Below, piece after piece: positions 10,790 through 23,200 of a DNA stretch of 64,000 bases (the stretch's first letter is position 1; each line of letters begins with the position of its first letter). Made by a program: the position numbers and the translations under genes. The stretch is from Microglena sp. YARC. Taxonomy: Eukaryota; Chlorophyta; Chlorophyceae; Chlamydomonadales; Chlamydomonadaceae. The stretch is taken from the NCBI GenBank assembly GCA_022414725.1, contig CM039462.1, forward strand, positions 132,491,834 to 132,555,833, written 5' to 3'. The notes under the pieces are model-generated. The model saw only the letters and a list, made by a program, of their open reading frames with translations. It did no database searches and had not been told where the DNA came from.

Positions 10790-10860
10790 ACTCTATCAGT
10801 GGATTAGAATGGTCACCACAACCGGAGGAGTCCCCGGTTCGAATCTGCACCCCGACATGT
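10790..10860 (+). other. tRNA-like segment (possible tRNA-derived SINE head)
   Basis: TCAGTGGATTAGAATGGTC resembles an A box and D arm. About 20 nt later CCCCGGTTCGAATCTG matches the B-box consensus GGTTCGANTC. I cannot fold a complete cloverleaf because the T stem does not pair properly, so this is not a functional tRNA by eye. A tRNA-derived SINE or relic is more likely. Confidence 0.35.
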
Positions 10861-10959
10861 GCGCTAGTGATCCCTGGTTTCTGTGGTTCTCGCACGGGGG
10901 TTAACTGTTTGATGCAATGTGCAGACGGTTAGATGCCAAACCTGGCATATAGAACCTTG

Positions 10960-11240
10960 TAACAATTCTTCTATCAGTGGACCAAATTCCATTCGCATTG
11001 CGAAGAATATCCACTTGGTTGACAGCCTGCGCTTCCAAATTATTATCCAAATTCTATGATTACATCTACGATCATGAAGACCTGCGCAAAGTCCCAAATC
11101 CAGCTAGAAACAATGCACACATGTCTCCGGAACCAGCGACCATATATATCACATCCACTGAGTGCAGTGAGCAGCCAGATAGTTGGGCACTGTGGTAGCA
11201 CTACAGAGCACCTGATTCAAGGCTGTCAAACAGCCTGAAG
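10960..11240 (+). mobile_element. Retroelement 3' debris, fourth tail copy
   Basis: Contains GAGCAGCCAGATAGTTGG near 11168, matching the GCAGCCAAAT(A/T)GCTGG tail motif at 3820, 4815 and 5530. The reading frame is degraded. It sits about 70 bp beyond the 3' end of the GH18 gene. Confidence 0.4.
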
Positions 11241-11310
11241 GGCTGACCAAATTTCCAATACCCGGGGAGATAATTCATCAGTCTGTTCAGAACTTGTCAG
11301 TATGACACAA

Positions 11311-12534
11311 TCATTGCTTATCATTGCTAGAGTCAATGATCCGTTTCAATTCTGAAGCAAGTATCACTTCCTTCCCATCAACAACTATGCCCTCATCCTT
11401 TATATTCCAGAAGGCGAATCCTCGAACGCCTTGGCCCATGGCGTTGAGTTGGCGGTAAGCCAACAGGAGTTGATCAGGCTCTATGAATGCAAACTTTTTG
11501 TTGTCCGTCCATCCATTCCCGAGGCCCACAACAAAATGATGTGGCTGCACAGTGATATGAGTGGAGCCAAATCCTACTTCTGGACAGCCATCAAACTTCA
11601 CAACCCATCCCTCATAGAACTGCTTTACTACAGATACGAGGTACTCTGATACTGGCTGATTCAGCTTTGTGGAGTTGTACAGCAGGTGCGAGTATCCCTC
11701 GTAGAATTGCACAGTGATGAAATCAAAGGTATGAACTGTCAAGCTAGGTGCCTTCATTTCTGCTGTGTGAGTGGTTTCTTTGGTACGACACTGGGATGAG
11801 GGTATCTGAGTGCTTCCATATCTTGCAACAAGGTAGGCATACGTGTTGTGCCCATGGTAGGGGAAGCTCACAACCTCCTTCCACTCCTTGTACTCATGCC
11901 GCAAGGACAGGTCGAACTTAGGGTTGGTAGGGTCCAAGTACGATTCAGCAGGAGCTAGAGAGACAATGTAGCCATCTCTCTTCGCTAATTGGCACATGGT
12001 TCCCACCATGTCAAGGCACTCAGCTGTGAAGCTGTTGTAGGGTGAGCCAGGGTCATCATTGCCCTCTAGATCAATGTCAAAGCCATCAAAGCCTTCCTCA
12101 AATCCCTCTCTGCTCACCACATTTTCATTCCAGTGCTTCCATGCTGTGTAGAATGCCTCAGCTCCAACTCCATCTGGTGGGTGGGGAGCATTCCAGCCTC
12201 CAATCGAGATCAGATGTGTCACATCATACCCTCTCTGCTTAATTTCTGCCACCCTCGTTGCAACCTGGGACAGATCAGGTCCTTTCAGAATGGTAGGTAG
12301 GCCCTCTGAATCTTTTCCCAGATCAATTGCAAACCAGATGACAACGTTGACTCCTCGTTCGACGGCAGATGTGATTGATGCATCCGTTTGCCCCCAATCA
12401 GCATATCCAACAATCAGTTTCTTGTGCAGCTTCGTATTTCGAAAGCCAGACTGGTCAGACATGCTTAAGGGGACGACGGAAGAGAGCAGGCTCAACCAAC
12501 ACAACAAGGTGAAACTCGTGGGCGTCAATCCCAT
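11311..12534 (-). CDS. Secreted glycoside hydrolase family 18 (chitinase-like), intronless
   Basis: A single 407-residue frame with no intron, unlike its neighbours. The N-terminus has a signal peptide (hydrophobic SFTLLCWLSLLSSVVPL, cleavage likely near residue 25). The GH18 barrel follows: strand 1 KLIVGYADWG, strand 3 HLISIGGWNAP (the SxGG-type motif), and catalytic FDGFDIDLEG at residues 149-158, i.e. the DxxDxDxE signature with Glu157 as general acid and both Asp present. Near the C-terminus GVRGFAFWNIKDEG gives the conserved Trp at the end of the barrel. Family members cleave beta-1,4-GlcNAc polymers by substrate-assisted catalysis. All catalytic residues are present, so activity is plausible, but lectin-like or ENGase-type roles cannot be excluded. 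No chitin-binding module is visible. The start chosen gives a proper signal peptide. Confidence 0.9.
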   Translation of the reverse strand: MGLTPTSFTLLCWLSLLSSVVPLSMSDQSGFRNTKLHKKLIVGYADWGQTDASITSAVERGVNVVIWFAIDLGKDSEGLPTILKGPDLSQVATRVAEIKQRGYDVTHLISIGGWNAPHPPDGVGAEAFYTAWKHWNENVVSREGFEEGFDGFDIDLEGNDDPGSPYNSFTAECLDMVGTMCQLAKRDGYIVSLAPAESYLDPTNPKFDLSLRHEYKEWKEVVSFPYHGHNTYAYLVARYGSTQIPSSQCRTKETTHTAEMKAPSLTVHTFDFITVQFYEGYSHLLYNSTKLNQPVSEYLVSVVKQFYEGWVVKFDGCPEVGFGSTHITVQPHHFVVGLGNGWTDNKKFAFIEPDQLLLAYRQLNAMGQGVRGFAFWNIKDEGIVVDGKEVILASELKRIIDSSNDKQ

Positions 12535-14296
12535 CGGCGAATCTGTTGCATGCAGAGTAATCGGATTATGTGCCGTTGGATGGAAGATTCGGACAACGCA
12601 TTAATGATGCATGAGTCTCGAACAGAAGAATATAATAGAAGCGCTTCGAGAAAGGCTCCAAGCAGAAGAGCAAATGTCGGAGCGACGAGTACAATCGAAG
12701 GGCTATGCGCGGTCGTCCTAGGTCTTCTATCAAAAGAGCAACAGAACCCAACCGATCTGGAATCATCGGGATCTGATCTGGAATTGGCGAGACCGGAGGG
12801 CAAACAAATTGTCCCCCCTTTGGGCCATAGTGTCAAACACAGAAAGCGGGCCATAGTCTGGGCGTCCCGACCTTAATCTTAACCCTCTCGGCCTCTTATA
12901 AGTTATTAGAGGGGGGGATACTAAGATCGCTTCAAAATATGTTCAGGTAATTAGGTATGCCATCCAGGTAGGTAACAACTGCCCCATGTGTGTCATCAAT
13001 ATGATTAGCACAGAAAAAGTGGGCCAAATAATCCGAGTTTGTGATTTGCGCACACCTTGTTCTTCTTTCTCTTTCAGTTCTTCCTCAATGCCTTCCGAAA
13101 GAAGTGTCAGAGATCTGGAGACCAGAAAAAGTAAGCGGGAATCGACAGTTGCAGGGATGAACGAACAGGAAAAACATCAGTTATTCAGTTCGAGGATTGG
13201 GTTAGATCAGACTCCTCAATAATATTGAGTCAATACTATTTGCCCCTGCTTCCTCATTCAACAAGGACGAAGACTTCGTTATAGTTTACAGTCCACCGTT
13301 CAAACAAAGCTCGAGGGAGGACCATTCAAAATCGAACCTTCCGGAATCTTGAAGCCAAGCATGATATAAATAGTCAACAGCGGTATATTATATAAATGAT
13401 CAAAAGCCTGATAAAAGGATGGCTGAATCAGAATGTACGACTTGTGTTATATTATCAGTTGGTGTCAAGAAGGCGTGCGAGTAGGGTCAATTAAACACAA
13501 AACGCACCCTGGGACAAAAACACAACGGCAAATTCACTGTTTCTTACACACATACACACACATGTACCTAAGTATATGTATATAGGGTATATGTTTTATT
13601 TGTCACCCAAACGATGATGTATTATGCCTCGCTCGTATGATACAAGGTAGGTATGTTTGCAAGAGTTGCCTTGACAAGGACAGCACAAGCGGTCGATACC
13701 AACGAGTTTGCCACCCCGGGCAAGCCATGGTCCCCCTACTAATTTAGATGCCTCCACCATAGCCCAATGCTGCACACAACGAAGATAGGCAGACCATGAT
13801 CACATCACACACATGATGCTCTGCATCTTGCAAGAGCATGTCAGCATTAGATAAACTCAGGGTCTGCCCACATAGCCAAGGCAGAATCCAACTACACAGG
13901 TAATAGAGCAGCATTATTTGATCAGACCAGGATGGTCCTTTGCAGGCTACTACACAACGCGCTTGCAACTGTGCTAGCACGTAAGTTTTTGAAGCCCACC
14001 TACGTGAAAAAAACAAACCCTCTATGCCTGGAGACCCCCATCTACGTTTTTCATTCAACCCAAAATGATAAGATGTAGTACCCTGGTCCTTTGGAATCAT
14101 CTAGGAAAGGTATCAGCAGGGCACAGGGGCCACCCTAGTGCATTCGTCCGAAGCATAGGCCTCAGATGACCATTCATTGCTGAAGACCTTGTCCTTTACT
14201 TGATCCTGGCTAGGGGTAGTTTGCTACTGGGGCTGGTGCGGACGAGGAGCTGTGAAGCGAGATGGTGTATGGCAGTGGGGCGTGTTATGTACTTGC
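12535..14296. other. Intergenic region, no gene recognised
   Basis: Between the GH18 start and the 3' end of the channel gene. Open frames on both strands here show no domain or splice support. A block at 14040-14095 (CATCTACGTTTTTCATTCAA..) recurs at 44235-44290 (CATCTACGTTTTTCACATGA..), marking a further dispersed repeat. Confidence 0.4.
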
Positions 14297-17200
14297 TTAG
14301 CGTCTACCCCCCTGACCGCTACCCCCAGGTTCCGCATGGTAAGGCGGTTGCAGGTGAGGGGATAAGTGAGCGGTTTGGTGAGGGGATAGGCCATTGGTTG
14401 CTGTGGCTGGGGGCCCATAAGTATCTGAAGATGGGGCGGCTGGGGGAGCTTGAATTTCATCAGTTGCACCTCCACTCCCAGGGGGCATGTAAGGTGCAAA
14501 GGATGCCTGCATGGTGTTGGGCACACTTGATGCAGGCGGGATGCTCTGCATCTCAAGTGATCCGGAAGGTCCTGCAGGGGTGTTGAGGAGAAATACGATC
14601 AGATACTAGAGGCAACTCGTTGTACAGATAGAAATGCCAGCATCATGGTATTCCTGTGTTTTTGCAGTGCTGTCTGAGGTTCTAGGTGATGTCCTTTCGA
14701 AGATAGTTCAGATGTGCAGGGCATGTGCATGCTAAAGGCTTAGCAACTGCAACGTTATGAAGTTTGTCAGAATGGCATGAGACATGATTATAAAGAATAA
14801 TTTTAGACGCTTTAGCGAGAGGAAACTGAAGTAATGCCGTGGCCCTGTGGCAGGCCAGCAAGCCCAAAGCTGGCGGAATCGAACCTCACCTGCAGCGCCC
14901 TGCACAGTCTGCATAGTTTTCCCCAACGAGCCAAGGCCAAGACCTGGGTCAGTATCCGACCGAGATGGAGTAAAATGTGAGCATCCACGGGCTTCCGAGC
15001 TTGAAGCGGGGGTACCATTCTTGGACACCTTGGGGGTGCTCTTGCTCCGGGTCCTCACCAGACTGCTGCTGCTCTCTGAGGGCGGTAGCATTTGGTAGTT
15101 CGAGTCTGGCGGTTCGAGGGTTGCGAAGCGGTCAGTCAGCTTCTTGAACGTCTGGTGCCGTAGGGTCCACATTCCAGAGTTGCGAGGGCCCCTGGGATGA
15201 GCAGTGGAGTGGAGCTGGGTGCTTGGCTCACAGCATAGACAGGGTTACAATTTTAGAGACAGCACGCAAATGGAAATGTGATGATTCTTTGCTTTAATAA
15301 CTAGGGAGCAGCAATATGATATCATATGATGCCGGCAGTCCGACTAGGCTAAAGTTACCATATATATATACAATATCATATGAAGCAATTTGTATGATAT
15401 CATACTCGCTTTTGGTCAACATCATATGATATGCCGGTCCCTAATAATAACGCAAATAGAAGATTTGTCTTCCGCAGGAGAGCAGCAAAACATGAAGATC
15501 GGGTCAATGAAACAACTGAAACAGAGATTCGGTCCAAGCAGGCGCACAAGTGGCTGCCCAGATCAAGCTGCTGACAGTGGATGACGCTGACCTGGTAGTT
15601 TTTACATGAAGGATTTTTGCCTTGAAGGGTGGGTCTCCCTATGCTAGCCCTAGCGCTAGACATCAAAGGATCAGGTGTGATCAGCGGAGTCACTCCTACT
15701 CCTAACGAGGGAGTAGGTAACACCCAAACATACAGACCGTGCTGCGACTGGCAAGGCAAAATTCAAGCATGAGGATGATGCTGATCTCACAGACAAGCCA
15801 CGCATGAAGGAAGACTTTTTGTTCCTATCAAGGATGAAGCGTTGACGGGAGAAGACAAACTACATATTTTTAGGGTTGGGAAGCAAACGTTTATTTTGAT
15901 TTGTATATGTCGTATAAACGCGAAAATGTATGGGGATTTCATGTACTTCTGGAGAAAATACTTTCACATTGTTTTAAAGGTATCGCCACGTAGCTAATTT
16001 CGTTGACATCACATGTCAACTCTCAAAAAAATCATCTGGCAAGTTTAGGTTGTCCAACTCACAGAAAAAGAAAACACGACCAGAAAGCACGCCGACCGAG
16101 AAGCGCGGTGCCAATCTAAGGGAGCCATTCAACGCCAGTTGATCTAATATACAACCGTATACGTGTATAATAATATTAGTATATAGCTATATTGACCATG
16201 CTCTGGGCTTGCACCATCAATCCACCGAGCCCACATGGGAGCAAAATGGAATGGAAGGCTAGGTGACACTCTGAAATATGTGCCTGATATCTGGCTATCT
16301 AAATCAAACTTTGGGCAAAATTTAAACTAATAGGCGCACTTTAAAGGTAAATTGTATTGCACACTGTGATAGAGGAGGTCAATAACTATCCAATGAACTA
16401 TCTAAATCAAAAATTGAATGAAAACTGAGAAAACTAAATGCCGAGAAGCGTGCTGTACTTTTCGACGTTCACTACTCATACATTTGGACAAACGTATGAG
16501 TATACGTTTCGGGAAAAAAACATACATATTAATATATGAACGTATGATCATACGTTCATGTGTCGGCCCAACCCTTCATATTTTCCTATTTTTGTATGAC
16601 ATATGGTGCAAATGTGTACAAGGTTGGAATAATTTAATTGGGAGGAAGAAGGAATGGATGGTGTAATCAATACATATGTAACTGTTTACATCACTCACTT
16701 CTCGATGACTTCAGCCTGGAGCTCCTGATCCAGCTGAGGCCAGGCTGTCAAAGTCATGTCGTATTCTGAGAAGTCAAGGCCTAGGTGCTTGCCACGCATC
16801 TCCAAGTTCATGGGGGTGTGCATCTGCAAGGAAGGCAGTTCAGTGGAAGCTGATGCAAAGGTTGAAGCTGAGGATAGAGTTTGCGCTGATGCCAAGGTTT
16901 CAGCTGGGGACAAAATTGGAGCTAAGGACAGCTAAGGACAAATTTTAAGCCGATGATAAAGTTTCAGCTGAGGATAAGGTTGAAGGTGAGGATAAGGTTT
17001 CAGCTGAGGATACAGTTTTAGCTGGGGACAAATTGAAGCTAAAGATAAGGCATAAGGTGAGAATACGGTTGAAGCTAACGATAAGGCATAAGGTGAGAAT
17101 ACGGTTGAAGCTAACGATAAGGCATAAGGTGAGAATACGTTGAAGCTAACGATAAGCATAAGGTGAGAATACGGTTGAAGCTAACGATAAGGCATAAGGT

Positions 17201-20200
17201 GAGAATACGGTTGAAGCTAACGATAAGGCATAAGGTGAGAATACGGTTGAAGCTAACGATAAGGCATAAGGTGAGAATACGGTTGAAGCTAACGATAAGG
17301 CATAAGGTGAGAATACGGTTGAAGCTAAAGATAAGGCATAAGGTGAGAATACGGTTGAAGCTAACGATAAGGCATAAGGTGAGAATACGGTTGAAGCTAA
17401 CGATAAGGCATAAGGTGAGAATACGGTTGAAGCTAACGATAAGGCATAAGGTGAGAATACGGTTGAAGCTAACGATAAGGCATAAGGTGAGAATACGGTT
17501 GAAGCTAACATAAGGCATAAGGTGAGAATACGGTTGAAGCTGATGCAAAGGTTGAAGCTGAGGATAGAGTTTGCCCTGATGCCAAGGTTTCGGCTGGGGA
17601 CAAAATTGAAGCTTAGAACAGCTAAGGACAAGGTTTAAGCGGATGATAAGGTTTCAGCTGAAGATACGTTTGGAGGTGAAGATAAGGTTTAAGCTGTGGG
17701 AAAATTGAAGCTAAGGATAGGGCACAAGGTGAGGATACGGTTGAAGGTGAAGAAAAGGTTCCAGCTGAGGATAAGGTTTCAGCTGGGGACAAATTGAAGC
17801 TAACGATAAGGCATGAGGTAAGGATACGGTTGAAGGTGAAGATATGGTTTCAGCTGAGGATAAGGTTGAAGGTGAGGATAAGGTTTGAGCTGATGATAAG
17901 GCATAAGCTGAGGACAAGGTTCAAGGTGAGGGAAAGGAAGAGGCTGGGAGACAATATACATGCGAAGCTTAGAATTTGACCACGGATGTAGATCACACAA
18001 GTCACAAGTTCTTGGCGGCACGTGAAACAACCCGACCACCCTTATCAACCTGAGGTGGCCAGCCCCTGTCGCGGGTTGGTGTGCAGGTGGCGTGGACCGA
18101 ATGCCTTGGTCGACGCTGAACCCTTAGGTATAATCGGCACCTCCGGTGTAACCAGTGTAACATTGGGGTCTCAGTTCCATTGAGGGCGGTAATTAGGTGG
18201 TTGAAGAAATAGGTCCACCAGGAATGGGGTTGGTTTCGGGGGACTGAGCGTCGAATTGCAGAGTCCTATGGTTGTGCGAATGGCTGTGTGGCTTAAGGGT
18301 TTGCGACTGATGGCATGGCGCTTGGAGCTGGTTGTTGGCCTTAGCGAGCGGCCGTCTCAAGCGAACATCAACACTAAACAGCTGGCCGTCTCAACCTCAC
18401 GCCGCGTAACAGGCGTACTAGTTCATTAATTTATTTAATGGCGCTTGGATGTAGCCACTCACCTCGTTCATCCGAATCTCAGACACCGCGTATGCCATCC
18501 TAGCGGACATGTGCTTTGAAGTCATGGCGTCAATGCCGTCAACAAAGACAAGCACCTCCATCATTCGTGTGTCCATCTCCAACAAGGAGAGATCATATAG
18601 CAGGAAGATTCGGGACGGATGACATGGACCAGGTTGGCTGGGAATCCAAGCTCCAAGTTGGTTTCCTGCGTTTCGGGAGGAAGGGACCAGGGATCAGGAT
18701 TCTTCAAGGGGACCCCAAAGACGTAGCGTTCTGAACAACCCTGCCAGGGATAAGCCATCATATAAAGGGGAGGGCCATCATGAAAATAGGCAAGTCACCA
18801 TTGCTGCAGTCTCTCTTTTCAAACGATGCAGGAGTCAGCCCGTTTACACACTTGCTTTGTTTAAATCAGGCCCCCATCTGGATGTGGGGCTTCCACGTGG
18901 CGATGGCGAGAGCACAAGGGAACAAAGTGCAAACAAACCAGAGCTTTTTTACCGCCACCAGTAGCAATCACTACCCAGGACCCTATTTTGGCCAAACCTT
19001 CCACTACCATGAGAATCGAATCTCGGCCCTACCCCCCATACCCCCCGGGCCAGCCCTTTGGGCTGCATACCCAAATCGCTACCAGGAGCCCAACCTTGCA
19101 AGACACCAAAATCCTTTGTCCGCTACCAGAAGACCCCCTTTCAAAAACTAAAAAAACCCGACAAAAAACACCAATTTCCAGCAGAGCACACCCAAACCTC
19201 GGCCCAACCAGCTCAAACTAACTGAATCGCTCTAATTCAACTAAGGCCTACCTGCTGTTGGAATTCCTCCAACGTTGAGATGCTCGAACCTGTGGGTGCA
19301 TTGGGAAAACACGGTTATAGCAAATCAGCGGCATGATTTTGATGTTGATATTTCAAAAACCAGGTCGTAAGTTTGTTGTTCGTACCTTCAAATTTGCCTG
19401 AAATTCTGATCATGCTGGGACGAATCGTCGTAAAATTTGGCCCGAAAAAATTATAGATATGAAGTACGACCTACGACTGTTGATTCCAAATCATACGCTG
19501 AATTGCCATTAGCGACAGGTCCCTCACTTGATTTCGCCCATCACCACAGGGAGTGAACCAGATCCAACCGCTTCACCATGCAATGACGGAATGGCGACGA
19601 TTGGCGATGATGATGATGATGATGATGGAGTGGCAACACGTTGTTGGAAACAAACTGCCAGAGATGCATGTCCCTTACTTAACGTGGGAAGGTTCCTTGT
19701 AGCCCCGGATTAGGCTTTTCATGAGATCAAACCATAAAAGTGAAACACCTAGGCCAGGTTGTAACTGCATGAAATATACAAACAAATCACCCACGAATAA
19801 TTCCAGCCTCTAGATTAGGGAAAACAGCGTTTGTTGCCCTTGATGTGCGTTAATATAATAATCTGGCATGTAACACGTTTTTGGTGGTAGGCCCTAGTGC
19901 AAGCAAAACAGGCTGGCCCCGTCAACCTCACGCCTCGTTATAAGGCATTATTTCATATGAATTTGTTATATTTGACACATGTTTCAGGGAGTGCGCAAGG
20001 AATACATTCACAATGACACATCCTGCAATTTTTGTATGATCCCAGCCGGGGCCAGCCTACAATTTGAAGGGTACATTCATCAAGTATAGAATTAACAATC
20101 ACAAGTAGTTGCTTGGTGTGATGGAGTCAAACAGCAGTGATCACCAATACGCAGGCTTCATAAACTTGTCTGTGACCCACTTCACCAATTACCCAACCCC

Positions 20201-23200
20201 GTCCACTCAAGAACAACCAGTTTCCTGGTGCACCTTCCTTGTGCCGCATTGCTATGGACCGAATTCGGTGCTGGTGTGATGGAAGTCAACAAAGGTCCAA
20301 ACAAAAACTCACCATAGTAGTTGCTTGGTGTGATGGAGTCGACGGCAGTGATCACCATACGCAGACTTGGCTGCAAAATTTGGTGCTTGCGCAAGTTTGA
20401 CACTCTCATGGATAAGCACCAGTAGCCGGTTGGGTGGCGATGAGATGTTGCGGTTGTACTGAACCTGACTGTGGAGGCTCGTTTGAAAGGTGCCGAGAAG
20501 CGAGCGAACACCATACCCAGCAGGATGAAACTAACCAGAGAGGAGAAAATGACCTGCACAGGGAAAGCAAGAGTTGGCCGAGTTAGTAGTTAGTAGTTGG
20601 CTCAAAGAAACATGGCCTACCACCCCAGGGTTTTTCTTTTCGTTAACGGCCCCCTTTCATAGATAAATTCTGGTTCCGGAGCCATTTAGCCAGTCTCCAC
20701 TTGTAGTTATTCATGGCTATTTTTAAATTGGCTTCTTTCGACATCCTGAATTCAAATTCAAGATTAGGTACAGATGGACTCCCAGGCCTGCTGGGCTGGC
20801 CATATCTAGCTGCATCGCTTAGTTCGCTTACATTGCTACGCCAACCTCAAAATGGATGAGTTTTATTGCTAATAGAGATATATTGCTGACAAGAAAAAAA
20901 TGCCCCACCTCTATCACCCCCACCGCAAACACATCCCTGCCGCAAACCCAACTACCTCTGCAAGGAAAGAAACCCTGGCGCACCAAAATGCCCCCCACCC
21001 CCTTCCCCCCTGCCCCCTTATCACTCCCTCCATGTGTCAAGTCACATGATATGACAGGAATACAGTTGCTCGATTTTGGCCTTGTTTACTTGCATGCTGC
21101 ACAACTCAATGTGTGGCATTCAGTAGTGTGCTGCACGTGTGAATGCATGCATGTGACAAGTCCTCGCGGCGTCACAAGCAACTCCCAAAATTGGCGGAGA
21201 GTGTTGACTATCGGAGCGACAGGTAGCAACGGAATCGAGTGCAGCAGACCAAAGTCAGGGTTAACTAGACAGTTAGGGCCAGGTTACTTGTTCCGTTTTA
21301 CAGACGGACAACGCGGTGACTAATGGGGGGCTCCGGCCCCCCCCCCATGATGGTGGGGCTCCGCGAAAAATGTGAGCATGGGTGGCGGAATGAGTCAAGG
21401 TGCACGGTACAACTAAGCAGACGGGCTGGCCCCCTCAACCTTACGCCTCGTAACATAAGGCGTACTATTTATTTATCTATTATTTATGGCACAACTAGGT
21501 CCTGGTGTTCGGGGGCCCTGATTCCACAAGTAGATATCATGAAAATGACCAAAGTGAGTGCCTTAGATAGTCCACGCATGAGAACTGCAGAGATGCAGTG
21601 TTTTTTAATTCAGATTTCTGTAGGCCAGGTTGAGTAGCTACTTGTCAGGCTACTCAAGCCCAATTTCAGGATTGATGCGTAGCCATCGCATGGCGGAGAG
21701 CGAAACCCCAGAGATCGGGGGTTCGGGGGCAGCGCTAAACTCATGTGTCGCCATGCAACGGCAGATGGCAACAAAGTGGCAACGAGTCATTGGAAAAAAA
21801 TGCAGGTATGCAACCTGTATGCGGCACATGCTTTGTGTTCATGTATGGTGAAGCCATTGCATACAGCGCAGAATAAGACAACGGCACTCCAGGTCCAAGA
21901 GCAAGTCCACGTTCGTGGTGGGTGGTGGTAGGTGAGGGGTGGGGGTAGGTGGGGGGGTGGTACGTGGGGGTTGGTAGGTTGGGGGATTGGGGGTGTTAGC
22001 GGGGGTTGGGGGGGTGGTAGGTGGACGGAGGTGGGGGTTAGGGGGGGTAGGTGGTCTCAGAAAGTGCCCCTAGGCAGGCTGAGGAGGCTGCATTCAGTTT
22101 TTGACGCAACCTCCAACATGAACGACCAACATTAGGGTAGATGCAGTTGGGGTCGGGAGCAATGGTATCATAGCCAATTGCAGATGCTGTTCGCGAACTG
22201 AGCCACAGGGCGTGTGAAAAATTTACCCCTCAAGAGACCCACTATACAGCTGTCGCCCTGCATGAACAGCAACAAACGGGAGTAGTGGATCAGGTGACAC
22301 CCAAACACGGGTGAAGTGGATAAAGGTGACATCCAAAACAAGGGTGTAGTGGATCAAGGTGACATCTAAACACGAAACTTTTTGTACCACATCTGCAGCT
22401 GGAGAAAATGTGTAAATCGAGGAAGCAAAATAATCGGGTTGGTCAACTTTCATATTTCATGCTTCTTCACAGCACCTAACAACCAGGGTCTTTTCACACT
22501 GCTACCCTTAAAGCGATCGCTACGTGGGACCCTGTTTTACCCCTAAATTCTGACACCCAAAACCCCTGGTCGGCCCTTGGGGCTACCCTACCGAAATCAC
22601 AATCTGGAGCCCACCATTCAAAGACACCAAATCCATGGTTACTACCAGAAGACCCCATTTCTGAAACAAAACAAGAATATCTGCCTACAACATGTTTCCA
22701 GTGCCTACCAGCAAGTCTAAGTTCAACAGGGCACAGGTGCTTGCAAATCATGCGCTGTTTTTATAATTTGACCATGAAACCCGGCCATGAATGTGAGAAA
22801 AAAACTAGGGAGGGGCAACACCGTGTCAGGCTGCGGTTCAAATAAGTAATTCCAGGCTGGACACAATCCCGCAGGTCCAAGGGATACGTAACTCAAGCTT
22901 AGGTGGAAAACTCTTCTCTCATTGTTTCTCCAAAACCCTTTATGCCTAGCGAGCTGCAAGACTTTGACTTAAGCTCTTCGTCAACTGTTACCGCAATGTA
23001 GAAGAAGATCGCAAAGATCATGAACTCGAGAATGTAGGTTGTAAAGAACAGCAAAATGAAGCGCCCCCACGGCATGTTCAGCAATGTGTGGAAGGGGATC
23101 TGGGGAAAGGGGAATGAGGTGGTGGACATGGATGACGATATCACTGTGCGACATTGGTGCTTGTGCGAACGCGTCGCCATTCCATCGCTGCATGGCATGG

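Larger units (their letters stand above)
8892..11310. other. Intergenic region between uL6m and the GH18 gene
   Basis: No gene found in 2.4 kb. It contains a GGGTTTAGGG interstitial telomere-like tract, a MITE, a duplicated 31-bp block, a tRNA-like segment and retroelement debris (each listed separately). The segment next to 8892 is the presumed uL6m promoter, but I see no clear core element. Confidence 0.5.
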
